Position numbers and translations under genes: made by a program | Assembly (NCBI RefSeq): GCF_001548675.1 | Contig: NZ_CP010834.1 | Span: 1,647,501-1,711,500 of the forward strand | Reading direction: 5' to 3' | DNA: 64,000 nucleotides | DNA from: Methanobrevibacter sp. YE315 | GTDB taxonomy: Archaea; Methanobacteriota; Methanobacteria; Methanobacteriales; Methanobacteriaceae | In this document: positions 1-10,090 of the stretch, piece by piece | Position numbering within the stretch: the stretch's first letter is position 1 | How the letters are laid out: every line of letters begins with the position of its first letter | Notes under the pieces: generated by a model | Seen by the model: the letters and a program-made list of their open reading frames with translations, nothing else | What the model was told of the DNA's origin: nothing | The model's database searches: none

Positions 1-414
1 AATTTCTTCTGTGTTTTCTAATGCACCTTGTATTTTTGCAATAGCTTCAGATTTATTGTACTCTTTAGGAAGGGAAATTTTCCTAGAAAGTTCTTCATCT
101 AAATTATCTGCAAGAACTTCGGTGATTACTTTCAAACCACGAGAAGTTTTTTCATAAGCTCTAATTCCCATTACTACGACCGGAGGTACTTCCAATACAG
201 TAACTGGAGTGAAAATGTCCATACCGTTGGTTGGAGAGTTTTTATCAGTATCAGTGACTAAAGCGTGAGTCATACCGACTTTATAACCTGCGAGGCCGAG
301 TAATTTTGGTTCATCAATTTGAGGCCAAGATTTTACTCTAGGGGTTTCTTTTGCTGCCCTTTTCCTTGGACTAAAAGCAACAGACCCTTTTCTTGGCTGG
401 TGATGTCTTACCAT
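1..414 (-). CDS. rpl3: Ribosomal protein L3 (uL3), N-terminal part, cut by window edge
   Basis: Only the first 138 codons lie in the window; the gene runs off the left edge. The translation begins MVRHHQPRKGSVAFSPRKRA and continues with GLAGYKVGMTHAL, the archaeal/eukaryotic uL3 N-terminus that reaches the peptidyl-transferase region of the 50S subunit. The start is set by an ATG at 412-414 with a GGAGGT ribosome binding site just upstream. In Methanobacteriales this gene opens the large ribosomal protein operon and follows a SPOUT methylase gene, as it does here (760-1587). High confidence. Confidence 0.96.
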   Translation of the reverse strand, partial: MVRHHQPRKGSVAFSPRKRAAKETPRVKSWPQIDEPKLLGLAGYKVGMTHALVTDTDKNSPTNGMDIFTPVTVLEVPPVVVMGIRAYEKTSRGLKVITEVLADNLDEELSRKISLPKEYNKSEAIAKIQGALENTEEI

Positions 415-759
415 TTAATTTAACCTCCTAATTAATATTTTTTCCTTATTTTTTTAAATCAATTTAATTTTTTCAGATTAATAGCTAATTAAATAACTAT
501 TAACGAAGTTTGATAAAATTATAATAAATATAATTCCATCGAATTAATAAATAGCTATAAGAAGACTTATAACTAGATAAATATTAAATTTCAATATATT
601 CCATTGAGTTTAATCTAATTGAAGCACAATTGAGAACATATTTAATGTATAAATCATTCTGCGCTAAGATAATTTTTAGGTGAGTCCTAAAAATATCAAT
701 GTATAAAAAGTTGAGCAAGTTATCTATTAGCAGTGATAAAAACTAATAAATCAAGAGAA
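415..759 (-). promoter_or_regulatory. Leader/promoter region of the L3 ribosomal operon
   Basis: These 345 bases separate the SPOUT methylase gene from rpl3 on the same strand. No plausible gene was found. The region is AT-rich and has several TATA-like stretches, so the exact promoter cannot be fixed by eye. It carries a perfect 9-bp hairpin at 672-694, listed separately. A long leader is plausible for a ribosomal operon, but that is inference. Confidence 0.4.
672..694. other. Perfect inverted repeat, 9-bp arms, ahead of the L3 operon
   Basis: ATTTTTAGG at 672-680 pairs exactly with CCTAAAAAT at 686-694 across a 5-nt loop. It lies between the end of the SPOUT methylase gene and rpl3. No T-run follows it on either strand, so it does not look like a simple intrinsic terminator. 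It may be an operator or an RNA hairpin. Confidence 0.5.
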
Positions 760-1587
760 TTAAAATCTCATAAAGTTAAATAAAGAAAGTGTAGCGACAA
801 CAGCCTCTTCAGTCCTAACGGTTTCAGTACCCTGATTAGGAATAGTATTTACTTTAAATAACTCCCAATTTGGATTTGAAACATCTTCTTGAATTGAAGA
901 ATAAGGGCCACCAAATAAAATAGCAATACTTTTACATTCATCTACTTTAGGTTTTAATTCATCAAAAATAGAATCAATATAATCTCCATATCTTGTAGTT
1001 TCAACAACAAGATCAGGTTTAATTAATTTTAAGCTATTTTTAAGACTCTTATTAGAGGACATTACATTATATCCCCAGTAAACGTCATCTGGTTTATCAG
1101 GTGTGACTATTACTTCTTTCTTAGCAATCTTAGTAATCTTAAAGTCAAAAATTCTTTTGACTGAAAGTTGCTCTTTACAGAATGCAAGTTTATCCATACC
1201 TATGTCAACAAAAGTTCCTTTCTTATTTCTCTTAACAGTGAAACCTTGTCTATAATCACCCACGTCTGGCTGACTATTAACAGGATGATGAGGAGTCCTA
1301 AGCGGTGGAAGAATACCTACATGCTTTAATTCTGGCCTTATAGGAAATGCTTGTTTCCTCAAATATTGAGGAGTATTCATATAACTCAAAATTTCAGCAA
1401 TAAAAGATTCATCCATCTCTCCTTCTTCATTTTTCATATGGTCATCATTATAAATAACCACATTATCTGCTTGAAAAATAGCTAAAGCTCTTCCTAAAAT
1501 ACCCACCTTATAAGTACGAATTTTAAGGTCTTTAGACTCAGAAAGAAATGAATTTGGAATAAATATAGATAGCTCATCTTTATACAT
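760..1587 (-). CDS. SPOUT-superfamily RNA methylase (COG2106, MTH1-like)
   Basis: A 275-residue protein of the family that includes M. thermautotrophicus MTH1 and human C9orf114 (SPOUT1), putative SAM-dependent RNA (uridine) methyltransferases. Family features visible are the PLRTPHHP segment (about residues 92-99), DVGDYRQGF, an OB/RNA-binding-like insert (about 110-175) and a C-terminal trefoil-knot region with LFGGPYSS and VNTIPNQGTETVRTEEA, the likely SAM pocket. It lies directly upstream of rpl3 on the same strand, its usual archaeal neighbourhood. A TATA-like CTTTATATA stretch and an AAGG ribosome binding site precede the start. The RNA target is not evident from sequence. Confidence 0.82.
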   Translation of the reverse strand: MYKDELSIFIPNSFLSESKDLKIRTYKVGILGRALAIFQADNVVIYNDDHMKNEEGEMDESFIAEILSYMNTPQYLRKQAFPIRPELKHVGILPPLRTPHHPVNSQPDVGDYRQGFTVKRNKKGTFVDIGMDKLAFCKEQLSVKRIFDFKITKIAKKEVIVTPDKPDDVYWGYNVMSSNKSLKNSLKLIKPDLVVETTRYGDYIDSIFDELKPKVDECKSIAILFGGPYSSIQEDVSNPNWELFKVNTIPNQGTETVRTEEAVVATLSLFNFMRF

Positions 1588-1837
1588 TACCTTACATTAT
1601 ATAAAATAAAGTATATAAAGATTACCCTACATTTATATAGCTATCACTAAATAGACTTACACATTTACAAAATATTATATCACTTATAATATCCGTAGCT
1701 TCTTTTCATGCTACCAACTTTTTTATACTCAGAGAATATATTAATATAAAGTATAGGTTACCCACTATATAAATGTATTGTTTTTTTGAGTAAAAACTAG
1801 GAAAAATGATCTTTAAAAAATTTATTCAATCATGATT

Positions 1838-2710
1838 TTAATTGCTCGGACAAGTTTTAACGCTGACATCTCTTACTTCAGGCAACTCCAGAATTTTTTG
1901 TTCAACCTGGCATGAAATTTCATACGCTTCCTTAACCGTCAAATCAGCATCGACTTCCACATCCAATGCAACGATTATATATGATGCGAAGTTATCCATT
2001 TTGATATTATGAGCATTTCTTGCACCTGTTGTGTCATCAACTATGCTTTTGATTTTTGAAACTAATTCTTTATTTTCCGGAACAGCACCCATTATTCTCA
2101 ATAAATTTTTTTTACCAATGACATATACTGTTATTAAGATTAAAACTCCAATAAGAAAACCAATAATTGGATCGAGTATTGGAAAACTCATTCTTGCAAC
2201 AACAACACCAATCAGAATGGCTATTGACGTATATATATCTACTCTTTGATGTTGCCCATCAGCTTCAATCGCAGGGCTATTAATTTCTCTTCCGATTTTA
2301 ATGATATATCTGCTGACAACAAAGTTTAGAATTATGCCTAGAATAGCCATTATAACCACATAGTTATCCGGCACCGTAATCATACTTGGATCCACCAGTT
2401 TATGGTATGCCATATCCATAATTTCAAAACTAATGAATGTTAAGAAGATTACAATGACAAGTCCCGCTATTGCATCCGCACGACCGTAACCTATAGGAAA
2501 TCTTTCGTCAGCAGGCCTTTGGCTTACTTTAAACCCAATATATGCAATAATGGAAGTTATAACGTCTGTGAATGTATGCATCCCTTCAGCAACTAATGCG
2601 TAACTTCCACCCATCAATCCCACAACGATATTCAGAACCGTCAATAAACAATTTGAAACTATTGCAACCGTTGATGCCTTTTTTCCCGCTTTACTACGAT
2701 CTTTTTCCAC
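1838..2710 (-). CDS. Cation diffusion facilitator (CDF) efflux transporter
   Basis: A 290-residue inner-membrane antiporter of the CDF/FieF family, expected to export divalent metals (Zn, Fe or Mn) against protons. About six membrane helices occupy the first 200 residues. The paired metal-site residues are visible in helix 2 (EGMHTFTDV) and helix 5 (ADGQHQRVD), and a cytoplasmic ferredoxin-like domain follows (about 205-290). Translation appears to start at a GTG with GGGGT upstream; the aligned start of the paralogue at 22908 supports this. The two copies share most of their framework, so they are paralogues. Metal specificity cannot be read from sequence. Confidence 0.9.
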   Translation of the reverse strand: MEKDRSKAGKKASTVAIVSNCLLTVLNIVVGLMGGSYALVAEGMHTFTDVITSIIAYIGFKVSQRPADERFPIGYGRADAIAGLVIVIFLTFISFEIMDMAYHKLVDPSMITVPDNYVVIMAILGIILNFVVSRYIIKIGREINSPAIEADGQHQRVDIYTSIAILIGVVVARMSFPILDPIIGFLIGVLILITVYVIGKKNLLRIMGAVPENKELVSKIKSIVDDTTGARNAHNIKMDNFASYIIVALDVEVDADLTVKEAYEISCQVEQKILELPEVRDVSVKTCPSN

Positions 2711-2941
2711 TGAATAACCCCATAATATATAACTGTAATAAGATTCCTATAGAATATATGTAATATTTTACATTATATGCAAAAACAATATTCAACTTTA
2801 ACAAGATATTCCATTCATATACAAAATTTGATATATTTCTCACTAACTTATAATAATTTTTAAAATTTATTATTAATATAGTTTAAAAGAATGACAATAA
2901 TTCATTACATGGATAATTCTAAAAAAATGTATTATACAAAA

Positions 2942-3571
2942 TTACAATTCTGCCCGCAACACGATTACACTCACATTTTGATTTTCCCTTGAATGAAAAT
3001 CATAGATTTTAGGAATTGGAAAATCATATCTGAAAATATGAGAAATCTCCAAAGCATTATCCTCATAGAACTTAATTAAAAAATCCTCTGTAGACGCCAT
3101 ATGAAATGAATATAAAACATCAGGCCCTAATTCTATTGCTTTTTTTACAAATTTCAGATCCTGACCCTTATCCGCTTTTTTTTGAGACCCGAAAGGGGGA
3201 TTTTGAAACACAGTATCTACATTTGAACCATTATTAAAATCACAGATGTCGCTGACAATGAAATCTACGTTATCCAATTTCAATTTTCCTGAAACATCGA
3301 TAGCCAAATCAATAGAATCACCATCAATATCCACACCAATTGATGAATGGGCACCCATTAATGCAGAACCAATTGCGAATACACCGGTACCGCAACCCAA
3401 ATCCAAAACATCCTTACCTTCAATATCCCCTAAGCCAAAGGCATTCCAAATCAAATCGGAGGCTATGATGGATGGAGTGGTATACTGTTCAAGACCAACT
3501 TTCGGTTTTGGATGAGACGGAATGTTTTGAAGCCTCATTTCTAAATGTTTTTTACGAGTAATTTTTTTCAT
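2942..3571 (-). CDS. METTL5-like RNA N6-adenine methyltransferase (COG2263)
   Basis: A 209-residue Rossmann-fold methyltransferase. The SAM motif I VLDLGCGTGVFAIG lies near residues 60-73 and the N6-adenine catalytic motif NPPFG near 123-127. This combination and length match archaeal homologues of METTL5, which methylates an adenosine in small-subunit rRNA; that substrate is known for eukaryotic METTL5 and is inferred here. The gene is divergent from pycA at 3643 and appears monocistronic. Confidence 0.83.
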   Translation of the reverse strand: MKKITRKKHLEMRLQNIPSHPKPKVGLEQYTTPSIIASDLIWNAFGLGDIEGKDVLDLGCGTGVFAIGSALMGAHSSIGVDIDGDSIDLAIDVSGKLKLDNVDFIVSDICDFNNGSNVDTVFQNPPFGSQKKADKGQDLKFVKKAIELGPDVLYSFHMASTEDFLIKFYEDNALEISHIFRYDFPIPKIYDFHSRENQNVSVIVLRAEL

Positions 3572-3642
3572 CTAATCAAATATTTAATATATCATTTAAT
3601 ATATAATTATATTATTAAGAAAAAATTTCTCGAGGTTTTCAA

Positions 3643-5136
3643 ATGTTTGAAAAAGTATTAATTGCAAATAGAGGAGAAATTGCAATTAGAGTTATGCGAG
3701 CTTGCCGTGAACTTGACATCAAAAGCGTAGCAATCTATTCTGATGCAGATTCCACTTCTCTTTATACAAATTATGCAGATGAAAGTTATCCATTAGGAAA
3801 TCCTTCACCAGCCAAATCTTATTTGAATATTGAAAAAATCATAGATATTGCAATTGAATCTGGTGCTGATGCTATTCACCCAGGTTACGGATTTCTAGCT
3901 GAAAACTCCAAATTCGGAGAAGAATGTGAAAAAAATGGAATTAAACTTATTGGACCGAGCGGAGATGTAATTAATAAAATGGGAGATAAAATTACATCAA
4001 AAGCTTTAATGAAAAAAGCGGGCGTCCCTGTAATTGAAGGTACTCCCGAAGGCGTAACAGATATTGAAGAAGCAAAAGATATTGCCGCTCAAATTGGTTA
4101 TCCTGTAATTGTAAAAGCTTCTGCAGGAGGTGGGGGAATTGGTATGCGTGCAGTTTACGAAGAAGATGAACTAGTACGTGCAATTGAATCCACACAATCA
4201 GTAGCTTCAACAAATTTCGGTGATTCCACAGTATTCATTGAAAAATATCTTGAAAAGCCACGCCACATTGAATTCCAATTATTGGCAGATGAACATGGAA
4301 ATGTGATTCATGTAGGCGACAGGGAATGTTCAATTCAAAGAAGGCACCAAAAACTTTTAGAAGAAGCACCTTCCCCAATTATGACCGAAGAATTGAGAGA
4401 ACAAATGGGTGGAAGTGCTGTTAGGGCTGCAGAATACATAGGATATAAAAGTGCAGGTACTGTTGAATTCCTGTATGATGACGGCCAATACTACTTCCTT
4501 GAAATGAATACCCGTATTCAAGTAGAACACCCAATCACTGAATTAATCACCAATACAGATTTGATTAAAGAACAGATAAAAATTGCAAATGGTGATGAGT
4601 TAAGCTACGAACAAAAGGATATTCAAATAAACGGTCATGCAATTGAATGCCGTATTAATGCAGAAGACCCACTTAACGACTTTGCACCGAATCCTGGTAA
4701 AATTACAGGTTACAGATCCCCTGGAGGTCCGGGTGTACGTTTAGACAGTGGTGTCTATATGAATTATACCATTCCAACATTCTACGATTCAATGATTTCA
4801 AAATTAATCACCTACGGAAGAGACAGAAACGATGCAATTAATAGAATGAAAAGAGCATTAAGCGAATATATCATATTAGGTGTGAAAACAACAATACCAT
4901 TCCATAAAGCGATTTTAAGAAATCCTAATTTCCTTTCTGGTGATTTGAACACCCACTTTATTGATACCTATAAAAAAGGTATTGAAGCTGAAATGGAAAA
5001 TGTAATGGCTGAAGATTTAGACTATGTAAACAGATTAAAATCCACATTCATGCCTAGCAAAAAAATAGCAGCAATTTCTGCTGCAGTTGGATCTTATCAA
5101 AATATGGCTAAACATAAAAAAATTCAAAAGAAATAA
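3643..5136 (+). CDS. pycA: Pyruvate carboxylase subunit A (biotin carboxylase)
   Basis: A 497-residue ATP-grasp biotin carboxylase. It carries the N-terminal [20 protein letters not shown], the glycine-rich ATP loop [12 protein letters not shown] (about 159-170), [20 protein letters not shown] and the catalytic [11 protein letters not shown]. In methanogens this subunit works with a separate PycB to make oxaloacetate from pyruvate for the incomplete reductive TCA pathway. The biotin ligase gene follows 17 bp later in the same direction, the typical Methanobacteriales arrangement, which favours PycA over an acetyl-CoA carboxylase subunit. pycB is not in the window. Fumarase beta (7641) is a nearby gene of the same pathway. 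Confidence 0.93.
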   Translation: MFEKVLIANRGEIAIRVMRACRELDIKSVAIYSDADSTSLYTNYADESYPLGNPSPAKSYLNIEKIIDIAIESGADAIHPGYGFLAENSKFGEECEKNGIKLIGPSGDVINKMGDKITSKALMKKAGVPVIEGTPEGVTDIEEAKDIAAQIGYPVIVKASAGGGGIGMRAVYEEDELVRAIESTQSVASTNFGDSTVFIEKYLEKPRHIEFQLLADEHGNVIHVGDRECSIQRRHQKLLEEAPSPIMTEELREQMGGSAVRAAEYIGYKSAGTVEFLYDDGQYYFLEMNTRIQVEHPITELITNTDLIKEQIKIANGDELSYEQKDIQINGHAIECRINAEDPLNDFAPNPGKITGYRSPGGPGVRLDSGVYMNYTIPTFYDSMISKLITYGRDRNDAINRMKRALSEYIILGVKTTIPFHKAILRNPNFLSGDLNTHFIDTYKKGIEAEMENVMAEDLDYVNRLKSTFMPSKKIAAISAAVGSYQNMAKHKKIQKK

Positions 5137-5153
5137 ATTTTGGAGATTCGTCA

Positions 5154-6071
5154 ATGAGACAAGAAATAATCAACTTAATAAAAAAAGAAGGGAAACTTTC
5201 TAGTGAAGCTATTGATGAAATAAAAGAAGTTGACATCCATGACTTTGCAAACTTGGTAAAGGAAATTGGACAACAAGAAACAGAATATATTAAAGCCTCA
5301 GAAATTACAAAAAATCTTAAAACCGAATACATTGGAAGAAACTTATATGTTTTCAATGAAGTAAGTTCAACAAATACTGTAGCGAAATTCCTATCAATGA
5401 ATGAAATTGAAGACGGCAGCGTTGTTATTTCAGAAAAACAAACCCGTGCAAGAGGCAGATCCGGAAAATCATGGGAATCACCTTTAGGTGGTATATGGTT
5501 ATCCATTATCTTAAATCCTCATGTTGACCATTCAAAACTCCCTCTTATAACTTTAGCGACCGGAGTTGCAGTGGCAAAAACCCTCGAGAAAATTGGTATT
5601 GAAAATCCTGAAATCAAATGGCCTAATGACATTATGATTAAGGATAGAAAGGTTTGTGGAATTTTAACAGAAGCAATAGCCAAATTCAACACTATTGAAA
5701 ACGTGATTATTGGTGTCGGTATTGATGCCAACCTCGATGTTGACCAGTTCCCTGAAGATTTGCAAAGCGGAACAACAACACTTAAAGAGGAGCTTGGAAG
5801 AACTGGAGATGAAAATCTTCTAATTCAAATATTCCTGGAAGAATTCGAAAAAATTAGTGAACTCTTCGACCATGAAGGATACGAGGAAATATTGAAAGAA
5901 TGGAGAAAACGTTCATACTCTATTGGAAAAATTGTGGAAGTTAGAGAACCGTTCAACCAATATTACGATGCCTACGTATTGGGCATTAGTAAAGAAGGAG
6001 CATTGGTCGTTGAAAAAATCGACGGAAGCTTAGCAAAAGTAATTTCTGGAGAATGTATAATCAAGAAGTAA
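5154..6071 (+). CDS. birA: Biotin--protein ligase
   Basis: A 305-residue bifunctional-type BirA. An N-terminal segment of about 70 residues precedes the catalytic domain, which shows RARGRSGKSWESPLGG (biotinyl-5'-AMP loop), KWPNDIM and the KVCGILTE strand, followed by a small C-terminal SH3-like domain ending CIIKK. It biotinylates the carrier lysine of pyruvate carboxylase subunit B and is co-transcribed with pycA (GGAG ribosome binding site, ATG at 5154). Whether the N-terminal segment is a functional DNA-binding wing is unclear. Its 3' end overlaps the convergent gene at 6061 by 11 bp. Confidence 0.92.
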   Translation: MRQEIINLIKKEGKLSSEAIDEIKEVDIHDFANLVKEIGQQETEYIKASEITKNLKTEYIGRNLYVFNEVSSTNTVAKFLSMNEIEDGSVVISEKQTRARGRSGKSWESPLGGIWLSIILNPHVDHSKLPLITLATGVAVAKTLEKIGIENPEIKWPNDIMIKDRKVCGILTEAIAKFNTIENVIIGVGIDANLDVDQFPEDLQSGTTTLKEELGRTGDENLLIQIFLEEFEKISELFDHEGYEEILKEWRKRSYSIGKIVEVREPFNQYYDAYVLGISKEGALVVEKIDGSLAKVISGECIIKK

Positions 6072-7215
6072 ATACAATCTCCCTACATTTTTCTTCATTT
6101 GCAATTACTGACTGTAATTTATCAAATGAAGATTCTATTTTTTTATTTAAATCATTTAAATCTAAATTAAAAGCATCTTTTGTAGATAAATCAAATCTTA
6201 TTGTTGCAGATGCACCCGGCATTGAAACCGGAGGAATTGTAATAATTCCATAATCTTTCAATAAAATGAATGAAAACACAAATGCCAAATCTGTATCGGA
6301 CAAATCATGTTTTGCGTCAATTTCATTGCATAACCCTTCAGGAGAAATCATGACTCCTGTAGGTGTTTTTTCAAAATTATCAAATTTTTTAGACAATAAT
6401 TCATATAACTCTTCTTTTCTGGAGAAACTATTTATCAGATTATCTTCATTAAAATTTTTTATACCATTCAACATTGCAAGAACCGCAGGAGGCTGAGCTT
6501 CAAGACCGAATTGATTAACTTTAACTTTGATTTTGTCGATTAACTCCTGTCTACCTGCCATAAGCCCTCCTCTAGGACCTGGCATTAATTTATCGGTGCT
6601 TGTGATGGAAATATCTGCACCCAAATCACAGGCTTTAGCCTGATTAAATATCACTGTTCTAAGCCTTGCACCTGATGCATCATCAACCATTACTGGAATA
6701 TCCCTTTCATGAGCCATTTCAATAACTTTCTTAAATTCTTCTTCATCAATCACCTTATGATCCATTGTAGAACCGGTGACAACAACTAAAGAAGTATTTT
6801 CAGGAATTGAAAATTCATCAAAGACGTCAGTTTCTGAGTAATCAGCTCCAACCAACTTACAACTTCTTGGAATAGATGGATGTGCAGGCAGTTCAGCCAG
6901 ATAATGCACAACATTTGAACCTTTGTTAACTAATGTCAAAATTGTTGCCAAAATACCGGAAGAAGTCCTATTTAAAGCAATGACTTTTTCACCACCCATA
7001 TGCTGAATTCCTGCTTCTTGAAGAGCTTCTTCAAAAATAGCCGGGCCAACATATGTTTCCAATAAGCTAATTTCAGAAGGACTTGCAATAAATCCTCCAG
7101 ATAATCCGGTTAAATCAAATAAAGAAGATCTGCCTTCAGTTTCAACAATATTTTTAATTATTGAAAGGGCATTTTCCCTCTTTTTGACTTCATCTAATGA
7201 GCTATCAACTATCAT
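6061..7215 (-). CDS. SelA-like PLP-dependent enzyme (MJ0158 family)
   Basis: A 384-residue fold-type I pyridoxal-phosphate protein resembling the archaeal MJ0158/UPF0425 family, distant relatives of bacterial selenocysteine synthase SelA. Visible features are SSGILATILTLVNKG, VDDASGARLR (PLP-ring aspartate) and the Schiff-base lysine context TSTDKLMPGPRGGLMAG. MJ0158 itself was reported not to make selenocysteine in vitro, so the cellular reaction remains unknown. Its ATG follows the stop of the upstream small gene directly (TAAATG), implying translational coupling. Confidence 0.82.
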   Translation of the reverse strand: MIVDSSLDEVKKRENALSIIKNIVETEGRSSLFDLTGLSGGFIASPSEISLLETYVGPAIFEEALQEAGIQHMGGEKVIALNRTSSGILATILTLVNKGSNVVHYLAELPAHPSIPRSCKLVGADYSETDVFDEFSIPENTSLVVVTGSTMDHKVIDEEEFKKVIEMAHERDIPVMVDDASGARLRTVIFNQAKACDLGADISITSTDKLMPGPRGGLMAGRQELIDKIKVKVNQFGLEAQPPAVLAMLNGIKNFNEDNLINSFSRKEELYELLSKKFDNFEKTPTGVMISPEGLCNEIDAKHDLSDTDLAFVFSFILLKDYGIITIPPVSMPGASATIRFDLSTKDAFNLDLNDLNKKIESSFDKLQSVIANEEKCREIVFTS

Positions 7216-7545
7216 TTAATCAAGATTATCCAATTCTAATTTATAATCGTCAAAGAATTCTAAAATAGCTTTTAACTGTTTATCAGTAACTGGTATGCTA
7301 GTATATTCCTCATCTTCAGGAATTTGATAGAAATAATCTGCAAATAAAACTTTACCTTTTGGATTTGTGATAATGGTTAAACCATCGGTAAGTTTGTCGG
7401 GATTCTTATTTTGGAATTCAATTTCAAAAGAAGTTCCGAATTTTTCTGAAAACTTCTCTTTTTCAGCAGGATCCCTATTGCATTTTCTGATTTTTGTCAT
7501 TCTTGATTTTAATTTTTTCTCAGCTAGTTCATTAATATCAGCCAT
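7216..7545 (-). CDS. Conserved small methanogen protein, unknown function
   Basis: A 109-residue acidic/basic soluble protein with no recognised domain. A lysine/arginine-rich N-terminal stretch (LAEKKLKSRMTKIRKC) is followed by a strand-rich middle and an acidic C-terminus. The start MADINEL at 7545 is preferred over an upstream GTG because GAGGAAG lies at correct spacing from the ATG. The gene is coupled to the MJ0158-like PLP enzyme that starts at the next base, so a shared pathway or a partner role is plausible but not shown. Confidence 0.6.
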   Translation of the reverse strand: MADINELAEKKLKSRMTKIRKCNRDPAEKEKFSEKFGTSFEIEFQNKNPDKLTDGLTIITNPKGKVLFADYFYQIPEDEEYTSIPVTDKQLKAILEFFDDYKLELDNLD

Positions 7546-7640
7546 AATAAACACTTCCTCATATTACCTCTAAAAAATTTTTTGAATAAAATATAGTATG
7601 AAATAAATTATATATAAGTATTCCTTTTTAATGTGGGAAA

Positions 7641-8162
7641 TTAATCATATAAACTTTTTCCGTTACTGTCCATTGCCACTATAAGCGGGCCAAAATCCTT
7701 TACTTTTAAATTCCACATCGCTTCAGGCATTCCTAAATCTAACCAGTCCACACTTTCGATTTCTTCAACAGCATCAACATATAAGGCAGCACATCCTCCA
7801 GTAGCAACCACATAAATGGCTTTATTCCTGACTAATGCTTCCCTAACAGTATCATCCATTCCACCTTTACCTATAATTATTTTAGGACCCATGTCCAGAA
7901 CATCACTTTCATAGGGATTCATTCTCATGGATGTGGTTGGACCGATAGCTACCATTTCATAGCCATCTTCATTTTCTTTTATAATTGGACCTGCATGAAA
8001 AATAGCTGCACCCCCAATATCTAATGGAGCGCCTTCTTCTATAATCCTTTTATGTGCCTGATCTCTTGCAGTTAAGATATTTCCTGTTAAATAAACAACA
8101 TCACCTGCATTTAACTCATTTAAACTTTCACTAGTTATTGGAACATTTAATTTTCTTTCCAT
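7641..8162 (-). CDS. fumB: Class I fumarate hydratase, beta subunit
   Basis: A 173-residue protein matching the C-terminal half of class I (Fe-S) fumarases/tartrate dehydratases. It contains DVVYLTGNILTARDQAHKR near the N-terminus, GPTTSMRMNPYE and IIGKGGMDD, and ends with LDLGMPEAMWNLKVKDFGP. With a separate alpha subunit (not in the window) it interconverts fumarate and malate in the incomplete reductive TCA cycle, the same route as PycA. The ATG has AGGTG a few bases upstream. The gene is divergent from the DUF2070 gene. Confidence 0.9.
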   Translation of the reverse strand: MERKLNVPITSESLNELNAGDVVYLTGNILTARDQAHKRIIEEGAPLDIGGAAIFHAGPIIKENEDGYEMVAIGPTTSMRMNPYESDVLDMGPKIIIGKGGMDDTVREALVRNKAIYVVATGGCAALYVDAVEEIESVDWLDLGMPEAMWNLKVKDFGPLIVAMDSNGKSLYD

Positions 8163-8272
8163 TTACACACCTTATTAGTAATAATTATTTATTAAAAAAA
8201 ATATAATTATAAATATATAAAATTTTTAGATTTAATAAATTTAATGGCTAAAAAATAATTAAGAGGAAAAAC

Positions 8273-10090
8273 ATGTCAAGCATGAGTAGCGTTGCAGGCT
8301 TATCAAAATATATTACTACATTGCCCGAAACTAAATATTCCATAATCGGAATGTCCATATTAAGTTTTCTTATTGGTTCAACTATCTATTTAATCGATTT
8401 GAATCCTATAGGCATTTTGGAAGAAATATTCTACGGAGGAATATATGGATTTTTGGTTCTTGGGATAACATCAATCATGAGTGGGGCTTTAAACCAGCAG
8501 GTAATTAGTAGCCTTCATGGAATTAACTTAAAGATTAAACATTCAATGTTCCTGTCCGGTCTTTCAATGACCATATTGGGAATTATAATTATTTTGGGAT
8601 GCGTAATCACCCAAATTTTCAAATTCGATATTTATTTAAATTCCATCTTGTTCGGTTGCGTAATTATCTACGGATTTAATACTTTAGTTTTCTGGGCCAC
8701 CTCAAAAGTAAGATTTACAATAGCTGCAACAGCGGGATTAATACAACCTGCACTTATTTTGGCAATGCTGACCTTAATTACATTCCTATTTATAGATACC
8801 AGTTTCATCGGATCTGAAATTTTGCAGATTACATTTAAAGCAATCGTTGCTGCGATAATTTTTGTCATGGCAATTTATGCATTCATTAAAATTATTGCAT
8901 CACCATTCAGCAAAAATCTTGGAATCGGTGTTTTAGACCTATTAAGTTTATTCATTGCACATATGAATGAAGGATCAAATTCCCTTGAAGGGTTATTCGA
9001 AAATATGAGTGAAGCCATAGATACCATTGTTACATTTGTAAGCTTTAAAACTGAAAATGGGATTAAGGCATTGTTTATTTCACCGTCAGTCCATCCGGGA
9101 CCATTAGGTGACCTTGGAGGTTCCAATATGCCAACAATTCTTGCAAACAAGTTTGACCACTTTACAATGGTTGCACATGGACCATCTACCCACGATTTCA
9201 ATCCTATTGCGGTTTCTGAAATTGATAAAATAGAACAATCCGTAAGAAATGGTTTGGAACAAGTTGAATACTCCCCAATTGCCAGCCGTTTTGTAAGGTA
9301 TAACTCTGAAAAAGCGAATATTGGCGTTCAATTCTTTAATGATGGAATGGTAATATTATCCACTTTTGCACCTGAAGCCGTCGATGACATCGAATTTGGT
9401 GTAGGACTCACAATGATGGCCCAAAGCAGAAGCAAATGCAATGTTGAAAATTCAATCATTGTGGACTGTCATAACTCATTTACCCCTGAAAGTGGGGAAG
9501 TCCTTCCTGGAAATTCTGAAGTATTCCAATTAATTGACGTAATCGATACCATCAATCCTAATCAGGACAAATTTGATATCAAAGTAGGCTGCTACGAAGA
9601 TAACATGAAAACACTAGGCAAACATGAAGGAATCGGTGAAAGCGGCTTGAAAACAATGGTTATTGAAGTAGGAAACCAAAGAACCGCATATGTCCTTTTT
9701 GATTCAAATAACATGGAAATCGGATTCAGACAACAGATTATCGATTCCGTTAATGACCTGGATATTGATGAAATAGAAGTGATGACAACTGATACTCATA
9801 CTGTTAATACACTTTCAAGAGGATACAATCCTATTGGAATTGCAAAAAGACCAGAAATTATAGAATACGTTAGATTAAGTATTGTAGAAGCAATAAAAGA
9901 TTTAGAAAAAGTAGAAGTTGGAACTGGAACTGAAAAAATTAAAAACCTCAACACATTCGGACCAAAAAATTCAACAGAATTAATCTCAACAATAAGTTCC
10001 GTTGTGGCTGTAAGTAAAATTATAGCTCCAGTTTTATTAATAACCGCATTATTAATAGTATTTATATGGATATTCTTTGGCGGATTATAA
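8273..10090 (+). CDS. DUF2070 family membrane protein
   Basis: A 605-residue membrane protein of the archaeal DUF2070/COG3356 type. The first roughly 215 residues form six or seven hydrophobic helices. A large soluble domain follows (about 225-570) with the conserved-looking HPGPLGDLGGSNMP and VDCHNSFTPESGEVLPG motifs, and a single C-terminal helix (about 578-603) closes the chain. The His/Asp/Cys-rich motifs suggest an enzymatic or metal-binding domain, but no activity is known to me. The ATG is preceded by GAGGAAA. The end overlaps the convergent gene at 10085 by 6 bp. Confidence 0.8.
   Translation: MSSMSSVAGLSKYITTLPETKYSIIGMSILSFLIGSTIYLIDLNPIGILEEIFYGGIYGFLVLGITSIMSGALNQQVISSLHGINLKIKHSMFLSGLSMTILGIIIILGCVITQIFKFDIYLNSILFGCVIIYGFNTLVFWATSKVRFTIAATAGLIQPALILAMLTLITFLFIDTSFIGSEILQITFKAIVAAIIFVMAIYAFIKIIASPFSKNLGIGVLDLLSLFIAHMNEGSNSLEGLFENMSEAIDTIVTFVSFKTENGIKALFISPSVHPGPLGDLGGSNMPTILANKFDHFTMVAHGPSTHDFNPIAVSEIDKIEQSVRNGLEQVEYSPIASRFVRYNSEKANIGVQFFNDGMVILSTFAPEAVDDIEFGVGLTMMAQSRSKCNVENSIIVDCHNSFTPESGEVLPGNSEVFQLIDVIDTINPNQDKFDIKVGCYEDNMKTLGKHEGIGESGLKTMVIEVGNQRTAYVLFDSNNMEIGFRQQIIDSVNDLDIDEIEVMTTDTHTVNTLSRGYNPIGIAKRPEIIEYVRLSIVEAIKDLEKVEVGTGTEKIKNLNTFGPKNSTELISTISSVVAVSKIIAPVLLITALLIVFIWIFFGGL

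Noticed and set aside
6061-7215. Selenocysteine synthase (SelA)
   Set aside because: The sequence resembles the archaeal MJ0158 family, which is SelA-like but was not shown to make selenocysteine; no SECIS or selenoprotein genes were noticed.
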